IMG/VR virus record: IMGVR_UViG_3300030333_002885
Coordinates: 1 to 64,000 of that record
Source: a virus
DNA: 64,000 bases
Direction: 5' to 3' (one strand)
The notes beneath the pieces are model-generated. The model did not search any database and was not told the origin of the DNA. It saw nothing but the letters and a program-made list of their open reading frames with translations. The translations under genes were made by a program, and so were the position numbers. Positions 25,224 through 33,640 of the stretch are shown one piece after another; positions within the stretch are counted from its first letter, which is position 1; each line of letters opens with the position of its first letter.

Positions 25224-25353
25224 GATGTATAATGAGGAAGAACTCCATTATATGCGTCAGGCAAAACGAGAGGCTAAAGCAAAACTTAAATTGAAACAAC
25301 TTAGAAAACTACAAAATGACTGTAAAACTGATTCAGATAACACCAAAACCTGA
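25171..25353 (+). CDS. Basic helical small protein, 60 aa
   Basis: A highly charged helical protein (KETIKLVKKALKHPEMY, then KREAKAKLKLKQLRKLQ) with lysine and arginine in excess, suitable for nucleic-acid or protein binding. It overlaps both the preceding gene (53 bases) and thyX (38 bases) in different frames. Despite the overlaps the sequence looks selected rather than random. Function unknown. Confidence 0.5.
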   Translation: MRLKETIKLVKKALKHPEMYNEEELHYMRQAKREAKAKLKLKQLRKLQNDCKTDSDNTKT

Positions 25354-25957
25354 GGAACAAATAGCGTATATCGCTAGGGTATCAAATCCCAAAAATCAGG
25401 ATAATCCAGATTATGCTAAATTGCTTGCTTATTGTATTAAGCATCAACATTGGTCTATATTTGAACAGGCATTTATGACATTGGAGATCGAGACCACTAG
25501 AGGTCTTGCTGCTCAGATATTGCGTCATAGATCTTTTACTTTCCAAGAATTTTCTCAGCGTTATGCTGATACTTCTTTAATGACAAAAGGTAGTTTAATA
25601 CCTATACCAGAATTGCGTCGTCAAGATTTAAAGAATCGTCAAAATTCTACAGATGATCTTGACCCAGAAAAGGTAAAAATGTTAGAGAAGGAAATTGCTC
25701 AACATTTTCATGATGCTCAGGATCTCTATCGTTATATGATAGATATGGGTGTTGCTAAAGAATGTGCCAGATTTGTATTACCACTTGCTGTACCAACTAA
25801 ACTGTACATGAGTGGTAGTGTAAGATCTTGGATACATTATATTGATCTTAGATCTGCTCATGGTACTCAGAAGGAGCATAAGGTTATTGCAGAGGAATGT
25901 AGAGAAATATTTAAGGTACAATTACCAACAGTATCTGAAGCATTGGGTTGGACATGA
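25316..25957 (+). CDS. thyX: Flavin-dependent thymidylate synthase
   Basis: ThyX makes dTMP from dUMP with methylene-tetrahydrofolate, FAD and NADPH. The signature RHRSFTFQEFSQRY is at residues 70-83. The LPLAVPTKLYMSGSVRSW segment and the IDLRSAHGTQKEH stretch are further family blocks. Length (213 aa) is normal. Cyanophages often carry thyX for DNA replication. It overlaps the upstream gene by 38 bases and the downstream oxygenase by four. Confidence 0.96.
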   Translation: MTVKLIQITPKPEEQIAYIARVSNPKNQDNPDYAKLLAYCIKHQHWSIFEQAFMTLEIETTRGLAAQILRHRSFTFQEFSQRYADTSLMTKGSLIPIPELRRQDLKNRQNSTDDLDPEKVKMLEKEIAQHFHDAQDLYRYMIDMGVAKECARFVLPLAVPTKLYMSGSVRSWIHYIDLRSAHGTQKEHKVIAEECREIFKVQLPTVSEALGWT

Positions 25958-26628
25958 CAAAGGTAACTCGTTTTACCAGTGATCCTCCACAATCACCTTA
26001 TGCTCCTATATGGGATTATTGTATTGCTGAGAAGGAGACTAATATTGATGTAGAAGAACTTGCTAAAATTATTTTATCTAAAGAAGAAGAAATTAAAGAA
26101 AAATATCCAGATGATTGGGATCAATATGATGACGGAGATACTGGTTTGGGTGCAGATAGTTTAACTGCTAGATTTAACTATTTTAATGTGTTAAAATGGG
26201 ATAGTCCAGTATGTGAGGAACTTCATAAGGAGATTAGAGGATTTCATGCAGAATACACGAGAAATACTATTGGTAATCTTAGTGACCATCAATTCTTTAA
26301 GGATGGTGGTGAATTAAAGGTTAGATGTTGGGCAAATGTGATGCGTAATGGTCAACAGATCAAAAAGCATTCTCATTCAAGTTACCCTCATTGTTATCTT
26401 AGTGGACATTTTACTGTTCAATGTGATAATACTTCAACGATATATTATCATCCATATCATCAAGAATCATACCCTTTTAAAAATTCACCTAATAGTATGA
26501 CATTATTCCCTACATGGGTTCCCCATAGTACGGATAAACATCAATCAGATGTACCTCGTATTACGATTGCATTTGATATACTATTACATAACAAACCGAA
26601 CAGTGAGGGAGAATTAGTCTCTCTCTAA
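25954..26628 (+). CDS. Putative 2OG-Fe(II) oxygenase (TIGR02466-like), 224 aa
   Basis: The ATG at 25954 overlaps the thyX stop (ATGA); a TTG six bases earlier is less likely. The C-terminal half carries KKHSHSSYPHCYLSGHF (His139, His141), LFPTWVPHST (His191) and RITIAFDI (Arg202), the same pattern as the gene at 2386. The N-terminal 90 residues are acidic and family-specific. The substrate is unknown. Confidence 0.68.
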   Translation: MTKVTRFTSDPPQSPYAPIWDYCIAEKETNIDVEELAKIILSKEEEIKEKYPDDWDQYDDGDTGLGADSLTARFNYFNVLKWDSPVCEELHKEIRGFHAEYTRNTIGNLSDHQFFKDGGELKVRCWANVMRNGQQIKKHSHSSYPHCYLSGHFTVQCDNTSTIYYHPYHQESYPFKNSPNSMTLFPTWVPHSTDKHQSDVPRITIAFDILLHNKPNSEGELVSL

Positions 26629-26631
26629 ATA
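26625..26631 (+). promoter_or_regulatory. Late promoter CTAAATA
   Basis: CTAAATA overlaps the stop codon of the oxygenase gene and lies 20 bases before the ATG at 26652. Confidence 0.5.
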
Positions 26632-26651
26632 ACACTACCTTGTAAAGTTTT

Positions 26652-26906
26652 ATGGCTACTTATCCTGTAATCCACAAAAAGACTGGCGAACAAAAAGAAG
26701 TTGCAATGAGCATCACAGAGTGGTCTAAGTGGTGCGATGACAATCCTGACTGGCAGAGAGACTGGTCTGACCCCTCAACAATGCCTGGTGTAGGAGAAGT
26801 TGGTGAGTGGAAAGATAAACTTAGAAAATCTAAACCTGGTTGGAATGAGATCTTAGGGAGAGCTCAAAAAACAGGTAGAAATCGCCAAAAACTTACTTTA
26901 GACTAA
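26652..26906 (+). CDS. Small conserved cyanophage protein, 84 aa
   Basis: The start MATYPVIHKKTGEQKEVAM resembles the N-terminus of short phage proteins related to FmdB-type regulators, but the zinc-binding cysteine pairs of FmdB are missing. The middle is Trp- and Asp-rich (WSKWCDDNPDWQRDWSDPS). It ends in a basic stretch, two bases before phoH. Function unknown. Confidence 0.6.
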   Translation: MATYPVIHKKTGEQKEVAMSITEWSKWCDDNPDWQRDWSDPSTMPGVGEVGEWKDKLRKSKPGWNEILGRAQKTGRNRQKLTLD

Positions 26907-26907
26907 T

Positions 26908-27663
26908 ATGCCACGCAAAAGAAAAACCGCATCCGTTGTCACTGGTATCGGCATGACTGCCAAACAGATGAGAAGGAAGAAACCTATTAATAGTGACTTC
27001 TTAAATGATATTCAACCATTAACAGAGAATCAGAAAAAATTCTTTGATGATTATAACGAAGGTAAACATCTTTTTGCATATGGATGTGCTGGTACAGGTA
27101 AGACCTTTATAGCACTCTACAACGCTCTTAAAGAGGTATTAGACTATACGACACCTTATCAGAAGATCTACATGGTTAGATCTCTTGTATCGACCAGAGA
27201 GATTGGTTTCCTACCTGGTGACCATGAAGATAAGTCTGCACTATATCAGATTCCTTATAAGAACATGGTGAAATACATGTTTGAGATGAATAGTGATGCA
27301 GATTTTGAGATGTTGTATGGAAACCTCAAGACTCAGGAGACCATTTCCTTCTGGAGTACATCATTTATAAGGGGTACTACTTTAGATAATGCTATTGTAA
27401 TCGTGGATGAGTGCCAAAACTTGAATTTTCACGAGTTAGATAGTATAATAACAAGAGTTGGAGAAGATACCAAAATTCTTTTCTGTGGTGATGCTACTCA
27501 AAGTGACCTTACCAGAGATAAAGAGAGAAATGGTATCATTGACTTTATGAGAATCCTACAACAGATGGAATCATTTTCATGTATCGAATTCGGTCTTGAA
27601 GATATTGTTCGTTCTGGATTGTGTAAAGAGTATCTGACCACAAAACACGCTATGTCTATGTAA
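26908..27663 (+). CDS. phoH: PhoH-like ATPase
   Basis: A P-loop NTPase with Walker A GCAGTGKT (residues 59-66) and Walker B AIVIVDECQN (residues 162-171). RSLVSTREIGFLPGD and FCGDATQSDLT are typical PhoH blocks. PhoH is very common in marine phages, also under the phosphate-starvation label, though its role is still debated (RNA or nucleotide metabolism). It overlaps the exonuclease gene by one base. Confidence 0.93.
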   Translation: MPRKRKTASVVTGIGMTAKQMRRKKPINSDFLNDIQPLTENQKKFFDDYNEGKHLFAYGCAGTGKTFIALYNALKEVLDYTTPYQKIYMVRSLVSTREIGFLPGDHEDKSALYQIPYKNMVKYMFEMNSDADFEMLYGNLKTQETISFWSTSFIRGTTLDNAIVIVDECQNLNFHELDSIITRVGEDTKILFCGDATQSDLTRDKERNGIIDFMRILQQMESFSCIEFGLEDIVRSGLCKEYLTTKHAMSM

Positions 27664-28340
27664 TGTTTAATCATGTTGATGTGACACTCCCTCGATTAGA
27701 GAGGGAAACTATTGATGGTGTTAGATACTATAAAGTTCCTAATGGGGAAGATTTATTAAAATTAGTATCTATTACTTCTGTAACCAGTCATTATAATAGA
27801 GAGAAATTTGCTAAATGGCGTAAAAAGGTTGGTGATGCAGAGGCAAACAAGATTACTGCGAGAGCAACCTCTCGTGGTACTGACATGCATACCCTTACAG
27901 AGCATTATCTGAAGAATGAAGAACTACCTGTAGTTCAACCATTATCAGATCTCTTGTTTAAAATTGCTAAACCTACTCTTAATAAGATTGATAATATTCA
28001 TTCTTTAGAGGGTGCTCTTTATAGTAAAGAATTAGGTGTTGCTGGTACAGTAGACTGTATAGCAGAATATGAGGGAGAATTATCAGTCATTGACTTTAAA
28101 ACTTCTAAAGCACCTAAACCACGCAAATGGATTGATGGTTATTTTGTACAGGCAGCAGCATATGCTTGCATGTATTATGAATTAACAGGAACACCAGTCA
28201 AGAAACTAGTCATTATTATGGCATGTGAAGATGGAACTTGTGAGGTTTACGAGGAGAGAGATAAGTTAAAATATATGAGATTACTCGTTACCTACATTAG
28301 AACATTTTTAAATTACCAATTGCAATTACATGGAAAATGA
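27663..28340 (+). CDS. PD-(D/E)XK exonuclease (MGME1/RecB-like)
   Basis: The nuclease core is visible: Glu116 (SLEGAL), Asp131 (AGTVDCIAEY) and Asp144-x-Lys146 (VIDFKTSK), preceded by RGTDMHTLTEHY with His76, a block shared with mitochondrial genome maintenance exonuclease 1. YFVQAAAYACMYYEL is the usual QxxxY helix. It would degrade single-stranded ends, probably in replication, recombination or host DNA turnover. Such genes are usual near gp33 in cyanophages. Confidence 0.88.
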   Translation: MFNHVDVTLPRLERETIDGVRYYKVPNGEDLLKLVSITSVTSHYNREKFAKWRKKVGDAEANKITARATSRGTDMHTLTEHYLKNEELPVVQPLSDLLFKIAKPTLNKIDNIHSLEGALYSKELGVAGTVDCIAEYEGELSVIDFKTSKAPKPRKWIDGYFVQAAAYACMYYELTGTPVKKLVIIMACEDGTCEVYEERDKLKYMRLLVTYIRTFLNYQLQLHGK

Positions 28341-28584
28341 ATTTACACAAGCTGTAGCTAAGAAATTTATGAATTCTACTAAGTTTGCTCAAGAGATTGA
28401 GAAACTTGTTAAGAATGAAAAAATTAACTACATTGATGCTATAGTATTATTCTGTGAGGAGAATAATATTGAAATTGATTCTATTACTAAATTAATTTCT
28501 AAACCTCTTAAGGAGAAATTAAAATGTGATGCTCAACAGTTGAACTTTATGAAAAAGACTACTCGTGCTAAACTCCCTCTCTAA
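28330..28584 (+). CDS. gp33: Late transcription coactivator gp33
   Basis: An 84-residue helical protein. The region NYIDAIVLFCEENNIEIDSITKLISKPLKEKL matches the conserved core of cyanophage gp33. Gp33 links the sliding clamp and host RNA polymerase with the phage sigma factor gp55 and allows late transcription from ATAAATA promoters, which are plentiful in this window. It overlaps the exonuclease gene by 11 bases. Gp55 is not in the window. Confidence 0.8.
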   Translation: MENEFTQAVAKKFMNSTKFAQEIEKLVKNEKINYIDAIVLFCEENNIEIDSITKLISKPLKEKLKCDAQQLNFMKKTTRAKLPL

Positions 28585-29086
28585 TCCAAAGACTCCTCAT
28601 TACAAAGAGTTTAAGAAATGGGTTCTTGGACCTGATTTCTATTGGAAGTATAATGCTGAAGGAGGTGTAAAGTTTCCAGGTGGTTATTCAGATAGAAGTG
28701 TACCGTTTTATACTAGAGCTTTTATTCAAAGACCAGAGATAGCAAAATATCCTGTAACAGTACAAGACCCTCATGAGGTTGATAGTGTTGTTAAAGTAAT
28801 GACTGAAATATTGGAACATAATAAGTATAATTTTAATAGTATACTGAGATTAGCAGTTAATTGTGTTCATCCAGAGAAAGTGGTTACATCCTCTTTTGCA
28901 CATGTAGATCATTATTTTCCTCATAAGAATTTTATCATATATCTTACCAGTGCAGGTGGTTCTACTTTTGTAGAAGGAAAGGAATATTCTCCTAAAGAAG
29001 ATGATGCTATTGTGTTTTCTGGAGAGCATTATATGAAGACTCCCGAACATAATCGTAGGGTTATTTTGGTTGCAACTATGATATAA
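28565..29086 (+). CDS. Putative 2OG-Fe(II) oxygenase, 173 aa
   Basis: The start is GTG at 28565 inside the gp33 3' end; no ATG occurs before residue 80. The C-terminal half holds His113-x-Asp115 (SFAHVDHYF), NFIIYLTSAGGSTFVEG, His155 (GEHYM) and the Arg pair 164/165 before VILVATM. This is the jelly-roll pattern of small phage oxygenases. The substrate is unknown. Confidence 0.6.
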   Translation: MLNSLSNPKTPHYKEFKKWVLGPDFYWKYNAEGGVKFPGGYSDRSVPFYTRAFIQRPEIAKYPVTVQDPHEVDSVVKVMTEILEHNKYNFNSILRLAVNCVHPEKVVTSSFAHVDHYFPHKNFIIYLTSAGGSTFVEGKEYSPKEDDAIVFSGEHYMKTPEHNRRVILVATMI

Positions 29087-29090
29087 TAAA

Positions 29091-29098
29091 GATAAATA
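29091..29098 (+). promoter_or_regulatory. Late promoter GATAAATA
   Basis: GATAAATA lies directly after the oxygenase gene and 20 bases before the ATG at 29119, with GAGAGGAG as ribosome site in between. Confidence 0.6.
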
Positions 29099-29118
29099 GA
29101 GGTGTTCAGAGAGGAGTT

Positions 29119-29457
29119 ATGTCTGATTTTTTTGATTCCGATTTCGTCAAAGATGAGATGGAAACAATTAATGAAATGCAAGAGGAGATTTATTCACAAG
29201 TGTTTAAATTCCCCAAACTTCCTCGTGACGAACAGCTTGAGCATCTAGAACAGTTAGATGATTTGCTTGAAAAACAGCAGATTCTTTATACTCGTATGAA
29301 ACTGTCTGATGACCCTCGTGCTAAAGAGATTGCTGACAATGTTCGACAATCTGCTATAGTAATGGGGTTCCCTAAGGATGTTGATTGTAATCTCTTGTTT
29401 TCTAACATGAGACAAACTCTCAACAGAGTCCGTGAAGGTCTTGACAAAGCAGTATGA
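29119..29457 (+). CDS. DUF1825 family protein
   Basis: The start FFDSDFVKDEMETINEMQEEIYSQVFKF is characteristic of DUF1825, a family of unknown function common in cyanobacteria and their phages. The protein is helical and coiled-coil-like (EHLEQLDDLLEKQQILYTRMKL). A GAGAGGAG ribosome site precedes the ATG. The last 17 bases before the stop carry the -35 box of the gp32 promoter, so coding and regulatory sequence overlap. Confidence 0.8.
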   Translation: MSDFFDSDFVKDEMETINEMQEEIYSQVFKFPKLPRDEQLEHLEQLDDLLEKQQILYTRMKLSDDPRAKEIADNVRQSAIVMGFPKDVDCNLLFSNMRQTLNRVREGLDKAV

Positions 29458-29469
29458 GCGGCTTATAAT
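29441..29469 (+). promoter_or_regulatory. Perfect sigma70-type promoter for gp32
   Basis: TTGACA (29441-29446) and TATAAT (29464-29469) are both perfect consensus with exactly 17 bases between. The start would be near 29476, 34 bases ahead of the gp32 ATG at 29510. Confidence 0.88.
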
Positions 29470-29509
29470 AGACTCACACAAGCCAAATCCAATTACACAG
29501 GCCAAATCT

Positions 29510-30370
29510 ATGTCTTTCGCATCGCTTAAAAAGCAATCATCTCTTGGTAGTCTTACTGCCAAACTTGTTAAAGAGGTTGAGAAAACCAATTCAGCAAACA
29601 AAGGAGATGAGCGACTCTGGAAACCAGAAGTCGATAAAGCAGGTAATGGTTATGCCGTTATCCGATTTCTTCCAGCACCTGATGGAGAAGATCTCCCTTG
29701 GGTAAAACTATACTCCCATGCCTTCCAAGGACCAGGTGGGTGGTATATTGAAAATTCACTAACTACAGTGAATCAAAAAGATCCAGTCTCTGAATTTAAT
29801 ACTCAACTATGGAATAGTGGAGTTGATTCGGATAAAGAAATTGCTCGTAGACAGAAGCGTAAGCTTTCGTACTACACTAACATATATGTCGTGAAGGATC
29901 CAGCAAATCCTCAGAATGAGGGTAAGGTATTCCTTTATAAGTTTGGTAAGAAAATCTTCGATAAGATTATGGGTGCAATGCAACCAGAATTTGAAGATGA
30001 GTCACCAATCAATCCATTTGATTTCTGGCAAGGAGCAGACTTTAAGGTCAAGATTAAGAAGGTAGCAGGATACTGGAACTATGACAGTTCTGAGTTTGCT
30101 GCAGTTAGTCCTCTACTTGACGATGATGATGCTCTAGAGGCACTCTGGAAGAAGGAGTACTCTCTAGCAGAACTTGTTGATTCATCTCAGTTCAAATCTT
30201 ATGATGAACTTAAGACTCGTCTTAATGCAGTTCTAAAACTTAATTCTGCACCTGCTAAGAAAGCAATTAGTGTAGAAGAAGAGTTAGAGGAGGAGATTCA
30301 GACTCGTCGTTCAGCACCAGCAGAAGAAGATGATGCATTATCATACTTCCAGCAGTTAGCTGAAGAGTAA
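29510..30370 (+). CDS. gp32: Single-stranded DNA-binding protein gp32
   Basis: Gp32 coats single-stranded DNA in replication and recombination. MSFASLKKQSSLGSLTAKL is the short N-terminal cooperativity segment. The OB-fold core runs from about residue 35 (WKPEVDKAGNGYAVIRFLPA) to 210, and an acidic tail (EEELEEEIQ ... EEDDALSYFQQLAEE) recruits partner proteins. The ATG at 29510 was chosen because it follows the perfect promoter; the longer ORF start at 29432 lies upstream of it. The protein has no cysteine, so the zinc site of T4 gp32 is missing. Confidence 0.92.
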   Translation: MSFASLKKQSSLGSLTAKLVKEVEKTNSANKGDERLWKPEVDKAGNGYAVIRFLPAPDGEDLPWVKLYSHAFQGPGGWYIENSLTTVNQKDPVSEFNTQLWNSGVDSDKEIARRQKRKLSYYTNIYVVKDPANPQNEGKVFLYKFGKKIFDKIMGAMQPEFEDESPINPFDFWQGADFKVKIKKVAGYWNYDSSEFAAVSPLLDDDDALEALWKKEYSLAELVDSSQFKSYDELKTRLNAVLKLNSAPAKKAISVEEELEEEIQTRRSAPAEEDDALSYFQQLAEE

Positions 30371-30378
30371 TATAAATA
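30371..30378 (+). promoter_or_regulatory. Late promoter TATAAATA overlapping a terminator
   Basis: A full TATAAATA lies right after the gp32 stop. The predicted start (about 30384) is inside the 5' arm of the hairpin that follows, so its own transcript would lack a complete hairpin. Confidence 0.5.
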
Positions 30379-30382
30379 ACCA

Positions 30383-30406
30383 GAGGGAGTTTACTCCCTC
30401 TTTTTT
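30383..30406 (+). terminator. Terminator after gp32
   Basis: GAGGGAGT (30383-30390) pairs with ACTCCCTC (30393-30400) with a two-base loop, then six T. Confidence 0.82.
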
Positions 30407-30425
30407 GTACAATTTAAATAGAAAA

Positions 30426-30596
30426 ATGGCAGCATACAAAGGAGATCATTACATCGCCAGCTTTGACGATGGTAATAATGCTAACACTCAGAAAATCGAC
30501 ATCTATGGTAAAGATGATGCTGATGCTAGAGCAAAAGTTTTACTTGCATATCCTTGGGCAAAGAGTATTGTAATTGCAACAGCAGCTAACTCATAA
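30426..30596 (+). CDS. Small hypothetical, 56 aa
   Basis: The ATG at 30426 was preferred over the TTG at 30405, which lies in the terminator T-run. It is a compact alpha/beta sequence (YIASFDDGN, QKIDIYGKDDADARAKVLLAYPWAKSIVIA). The pattern of an asparagine/aspartate-rich loop between strands recurs in short cyanophage proteins. It overlaps the next gene by one base (TAATG). Confidence 0.6.
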   Translation: MAAYKGDHYIASFDDGNNANTQKIDIYGKDDADARAKVLLAYPWAKSIVIATAANS

Positions 30597-31000
30597 TGGC
30601 ACGAGATAAAGTCATAGTCTTTAATGGCGTAGATGGCAAGTGTAGAGTGGTAATCCCCACGGTGGATTGCACTCTATCGGACGATGCTATCATTTCTAAA
30701 GATATCTCTGCTTCAGAGTATTCTTTAATTGATGCATCTGATTTGCCCAATACTGCATTTAGATCAGCATGGAAGTATTACCATGACAGTAAGAATGTTA
30801 TTGCTGAATTAGCAGATGCCAAAACTATTACTAAAGAAATTTTAGAGACAAGATATCTTGCTACTAAGAAAGAAAACGAAGATATACAGTCAATAGCAGA
30901 CATGAAGGGTGAGTCTGCATCTCTTAAATCAAACCCTGCAGTACCATATTCTACAATTACTAACGCTACCTCTGTATCCCAACTTGAAGCACTCTTGTAA
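30596..31000 (+). CDS. Phage hypothetical, 134 aa
   Basis: The N-terminal half is beta-rich (VIVFNGVDGKCRVVIPT) and includes SLIDASDLPNTAFRSAWKYYHDSKNVI, followed by a charged helix. Sequences with this DASDLP..xF..AW pattern occur near fibre and baseplate genes of many phages, but I know no function. It starts on the stop of the previous gene and ends on the start of the next. Confidence 0.65.
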   Translation: MARDKVIVFNGVDGKCRVVIPTVDCTLSDDAIISKDISASEYSLIDASDLPNTAFRSAWKYYHDSKNVIAELADAKTITKEILETRYLATKKENEDIQSIADMKGESASLKSNPAVPYSTITNATSVSQLEALL

Positions 31001-31620
31001 TGATCAGAAAAAGAACTCTCACTGAGAGAGCACAGACAAATGAGACCATGAATAGGTCTCATGAGGATCCTTTTTATATTTTTGCAATAAATGATGATGC
31101 TATTGCAAGATTAAGTAGATATGTTGCTACTATACCAGAAGATGTATGGATACCTGAGAAGTGTGGTTATGCTGATCCTAATTTAGGTGTAGATCCTAGA
31201 GATGATTATAGGGTATGTGATGTACATTGTCCTAAGACTGGATCAGATGTAGAAGTTATTGGACAGTCTTTGTTTAATGTAGTTAATAATAAGCATTACC
31301 AGTTTGATATTAATACCTTTGAATTTCAAATTCTTAGGTATCGTGCTGGTGGTCAGTTTGACTGGCACTGTGATTATGGTGTTGCTCCTAATAAGCAAGT
31401 CTGGAGAAAATTATCTATGAGTGTTCAACTCTCTGCCCCTGAAGATTATAAGGGTGGAGAGTTAATTATTGTGGATTATTTTAATAAGCATTGTCAGATA
31501 CCTAATCCCCAAGGTGCTTGTGTTGTATTTGATTCTAGATGTCCTCATAGAGCACAACCAGTAACAGAAGGAATTAGATATGTTTTAGTAGGATGGGCTA
31601 GTGGTCCTAAGCTCCGATAA
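31000..31620 (+). CDS. Prolyl-4-hydroxylase-type 2OG oxygenase (PKHD family)
   Basis: A clear P4H-fold enzyme of 206 residues: His123-x-Asp125 in FDWHCDYG, LSMSVQLSAPEDYKGGEL, VVFDSRCPHRA with His183, and Arg193 in GIRYVLVGW. All residues needed for iron and 2-oxoglutarate are present. It is related to the two enzymes at 61248 and 61852. Its 3' end overlaps the 3' end of minus-strand gp53 by 14 bases. The substrate is unknown. Confidence 0.85.
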   Translation: MIRKRTLTERAQTNETMNRSHEDPFYIFAINDDAIARLSRYVATIPEDVWIPEKCGYADPNLGVDPRDDYRVCDVHCPKTGSDVEVIGQSLFNVVNNKHYQFDINTFEFQILRYRAGGQFDWHCDYGVAPNKQVWRKLSMSVQLSAPEDYKGGELIIVDYFNKHCQIPNPQGACVVFDSRCPHRAQPVTEGIRYVLVGWASGPKLR

Positions 31621-32266
31621 TATTAGGATTAAACGCTTTCTTTAGGTTACGACTCTTAGTCTGAGAGGAATCTTTATAACTTAATGCTTCTTTCATCTCT
31701 AGTATGAATGATGTTAGATACTCTCTTCTCATAAGTTTTATATTCCTTTTATCCTCATTTGCTCTAGTCTCAGCCATCCAGTTACTAATACCAAGAACTA
31801 TTTTCTCTCCAGATAATGTAATATTGTGATTGTCTGGATCTGGTATTGTAAAAGTTTTATCAACTCTTAGACCTTTTGGCATAACTAGTCTACCATTAGA
31901 GTCTTTAACTTCTATTGTTTCATAGAATTTTGTTGCGTTTAGATCTGGACCGTATTTCCTTTCACAATAATTATACAGAGTTTTACTACTCATTGGCCAG
32001 TCAGTTCTAGCATTAATAATATTAGCACCTATTAATACAATCCAATCTAGTGATGGATCTCCATATGCTTTATCAGCTACATCCATTGGTCTTTCACCAT
32101 CTTCAATAGTATATGATCTGAGGTATGCTACATTTGGTATCATATCATCTCTTATTTTTGCTCTTAGAAAAATATTCTTTGCAGTAACATAGTTTTCATT
32201 ATCGTAACTACTGGATAGTGGGTTACGATATTGTATATCTGGTAGTTGTGAGAAATAATGTGCCAT
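31607..32266 (-). CDS. gp53: Baseplate wedge subunit gp53
   Basis: A 219-residue minus-strand protein. The early segment YFSQLPDIQYRNP and the LysM-like stretch DGERPMDVADKAYGDPSLDWIVLIGANI (residues 58-85) are typical of T4-like gp53, which joins neighbouring baseplate wedges. It is directly downstream of gp48 with one base between them, in the order known from other cyanophages. The pair shares the late promoter at 33292. Confidence 0.88.
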   Translation of the reverse strand: MAHYFSQLPDIQYRNPLSSSYDNENYVTAKNIFLRAKIRDDMIPNVAYLRSYTIEDGERPMDVADKAYGDPSLDWIVLIGANIINARTDWPMSSKTLYNYCERKYGPDLNATKFYETIEVKDSNGRLVMPKGLRVDKTFTIPDPDNHNITLSGEKIVLGISNWMAETRANEDKRNIKLMRREYLTSFILEMKEALSYKDSSQTKSRNLKKAFNPNIIGA

Positions 32267-32267
32267 T

Positions 32268-33272
32268 TTAGTATCCTACTCCTTTTAGTGCAAATGAACC
32301 ACCTTCACCATAATCTTCAGCATATATTGGATTAAGTTCTTGGAATTTTAGTTGTAATGTCAGATGTACAGGTGTACCATCAGGATATGTTGCATAAGTT
32401 CCACTACCTGTATAGTTTATACCCATACTGGCTAAGGCACATGGTTTAAAACTATTAAGGAAATCATGCTTGTTAGCACCTGTCATGTAAGTTATTCTAA
32501 AGATATCAGGTGCATTTAAAAATCCTGTTCGTGTTTTGGCTCTTTTAGGAGCCATTTTTTGTTTCAATGTTCTTATAATATCTTTAACCACACCTGCTTC
32601 TTGTTGATTTCTAGGTGCTATATCCCATTTAAAATCAAACCCTCTCATCTTAACACCTTTAAATATCAATTCTTCATTCTGGGCAATTGTTCTTCCAGTC
32701 GATCTTGATAACATAGACTCTACACTCATATTACCACCAGCAACATTAGCAACAGCAGCTGCTGCTTTTGCTTTAATTAGATCTATTACTTGGTTTGCTC
32801 TTGACCTACCACCAGGTTGCTTAAAGTTTTCGTTTATCCATGCTTCCCGATTGTCTGCGTTTGCCAAATCATTCCATGATTTACCCATCAATTTTCCAGT
32901 ATTAGCCGCTAACCATGCACTAAGATCATTTAATTGGTCTTCTCTCCAACCAGCAGCATTACTATCGTTAATACTTTTCGGTATTGGTAGTATTATTGTT
33001 TGATCTGCTACACCAGATACCATGTCTGATATATCTTGAGCACCTCCTGTTGTTATTCCACCTTGATCGAATAAACTGCTTAATTTATTTCCAGTACCAC
33101 CTCTAGGATATTTTAGAACTTCTATTTTAAAGTAATCTGTTGTCGAACTTATAATATCATATGGATACCTTAAAGTTTCACCCTTAGATTCTGCAACTGA
33201 TGAATTTGCATTGGATTTGGATGATAAACTATCTAATATATTAGATGTAAAATTTGTGTCTAGTGTCGCCAT
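32268..33272 (-). CDS. gp48: Baseplate tail-tube junction protein gp48
   Basis: A 334-residue protein whose C-terminal half (FKGVKMRGFDFKWDIAPRN, then FRITYMTGANKHDFLNSFKPCALASMGINY) matches the tube-like fold of T4 gp48, which caps the hub and starts the tail tube with gp54. The middle is Ala-rich and probably helical. The minus strand holds gp48, gp53, a small gene and gp4 as one block. Confidence 0.85.
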   Translation of the reverse strand: MATLDTNFTSNILDSLSSKSNANSSVAESKGETLRYPYDIISSTTDYFKIEVLKYPRGGTGNKLSSLFDQGGITTGGAQDISDMVSGVADQTIILPIPKSINDSNAAGWREDQLNDLSAWLAANTGKLMGKSWNDLANADNREAWINENFKQPGGRSRANQVIDLIKAKAAAAVANVAGGNMSVESMLSRSTGRTIAQNEELIFKGVKMRGFDFKWDIAPRNQQEAGVVKDIIRTLKQKMAPKRAKTRTGFLNAPDIFRITYMTGANKHDFLNSFKPCALASMGINYTGSGTYATYPDGTPVHLTLQLKFQELNPIYAEDYGEGGSFALKGVGY

Positions 33273-33286
33273 TACACACTATCTTT

Positions 33287-33640
33287 TTATGTATTTAGCT
33301 TGAATTTCGCATATGACAGTGATCTAGCATCTTGCACTTCTTGTCCTGCCATTAATTCATGGAATTCTCCTACTACTTCTGGCCATGTATAATTTCTCAT
33401 TTTACCCCAATGATAATTAAATCCTTTAATACCCCATCTTTTTATTTCCATACATGCTATTAGAGGAAATTCATCATATTCTATACCAACAGTCTTTGGT
33501 AGATATACGAAAGTATAGTATTTACCTGTCTCTGGGAGTATTACCTTACTATCTTGTAAAACATTTAAAATTTCCAGCATGGTATCTTCTGGATCTTCTG
33601 TTCCAATGAACTCATCTACAATTGGCTGCAGTCTAGACAC
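33287..33640 (-). CDS. Conserved phage structural-block protein, 117 aa
   Basis: This small protein lies between gp4 and gp48. YYTFVYLPKTVGIEYDEFPLIACMEIKRWGIKGFNYHW is a pattern I know from T4-like phages next to baseplate genes. No function is established. The start overlaps the gp4 3' end by eight bases. Confidence 0.65.
   Translation of the reverse strand: MSRLQPIVDEFIGTEDPEDTMLEILNVLQDSKVILPETGKYYTFVYLPKTVGIEYDEFPLIACMEIKRWGIKGFNYHWGKMRNYTWPEVVGEFHELMAGQEVQDARSLSYAKFKLNT
33292..33298 (-). promoter_or_regulatory. Minus-strand late promoter CTAAATA for gp48-gp53
   Basis: TATTTAG on the plus strand reads CTAAATA on the minus strand. The predicted start is about 33286, 14 bases ahead of the gp48 ATG at 33272. 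Confidence 0.6.

Noticed and set aside
29432-29509. Longer start for gp32
   Set aside because: The perfect promoter at 29441-29469 would lie inside the coding sequence; the family start MSFASLKKQ is at 29510.
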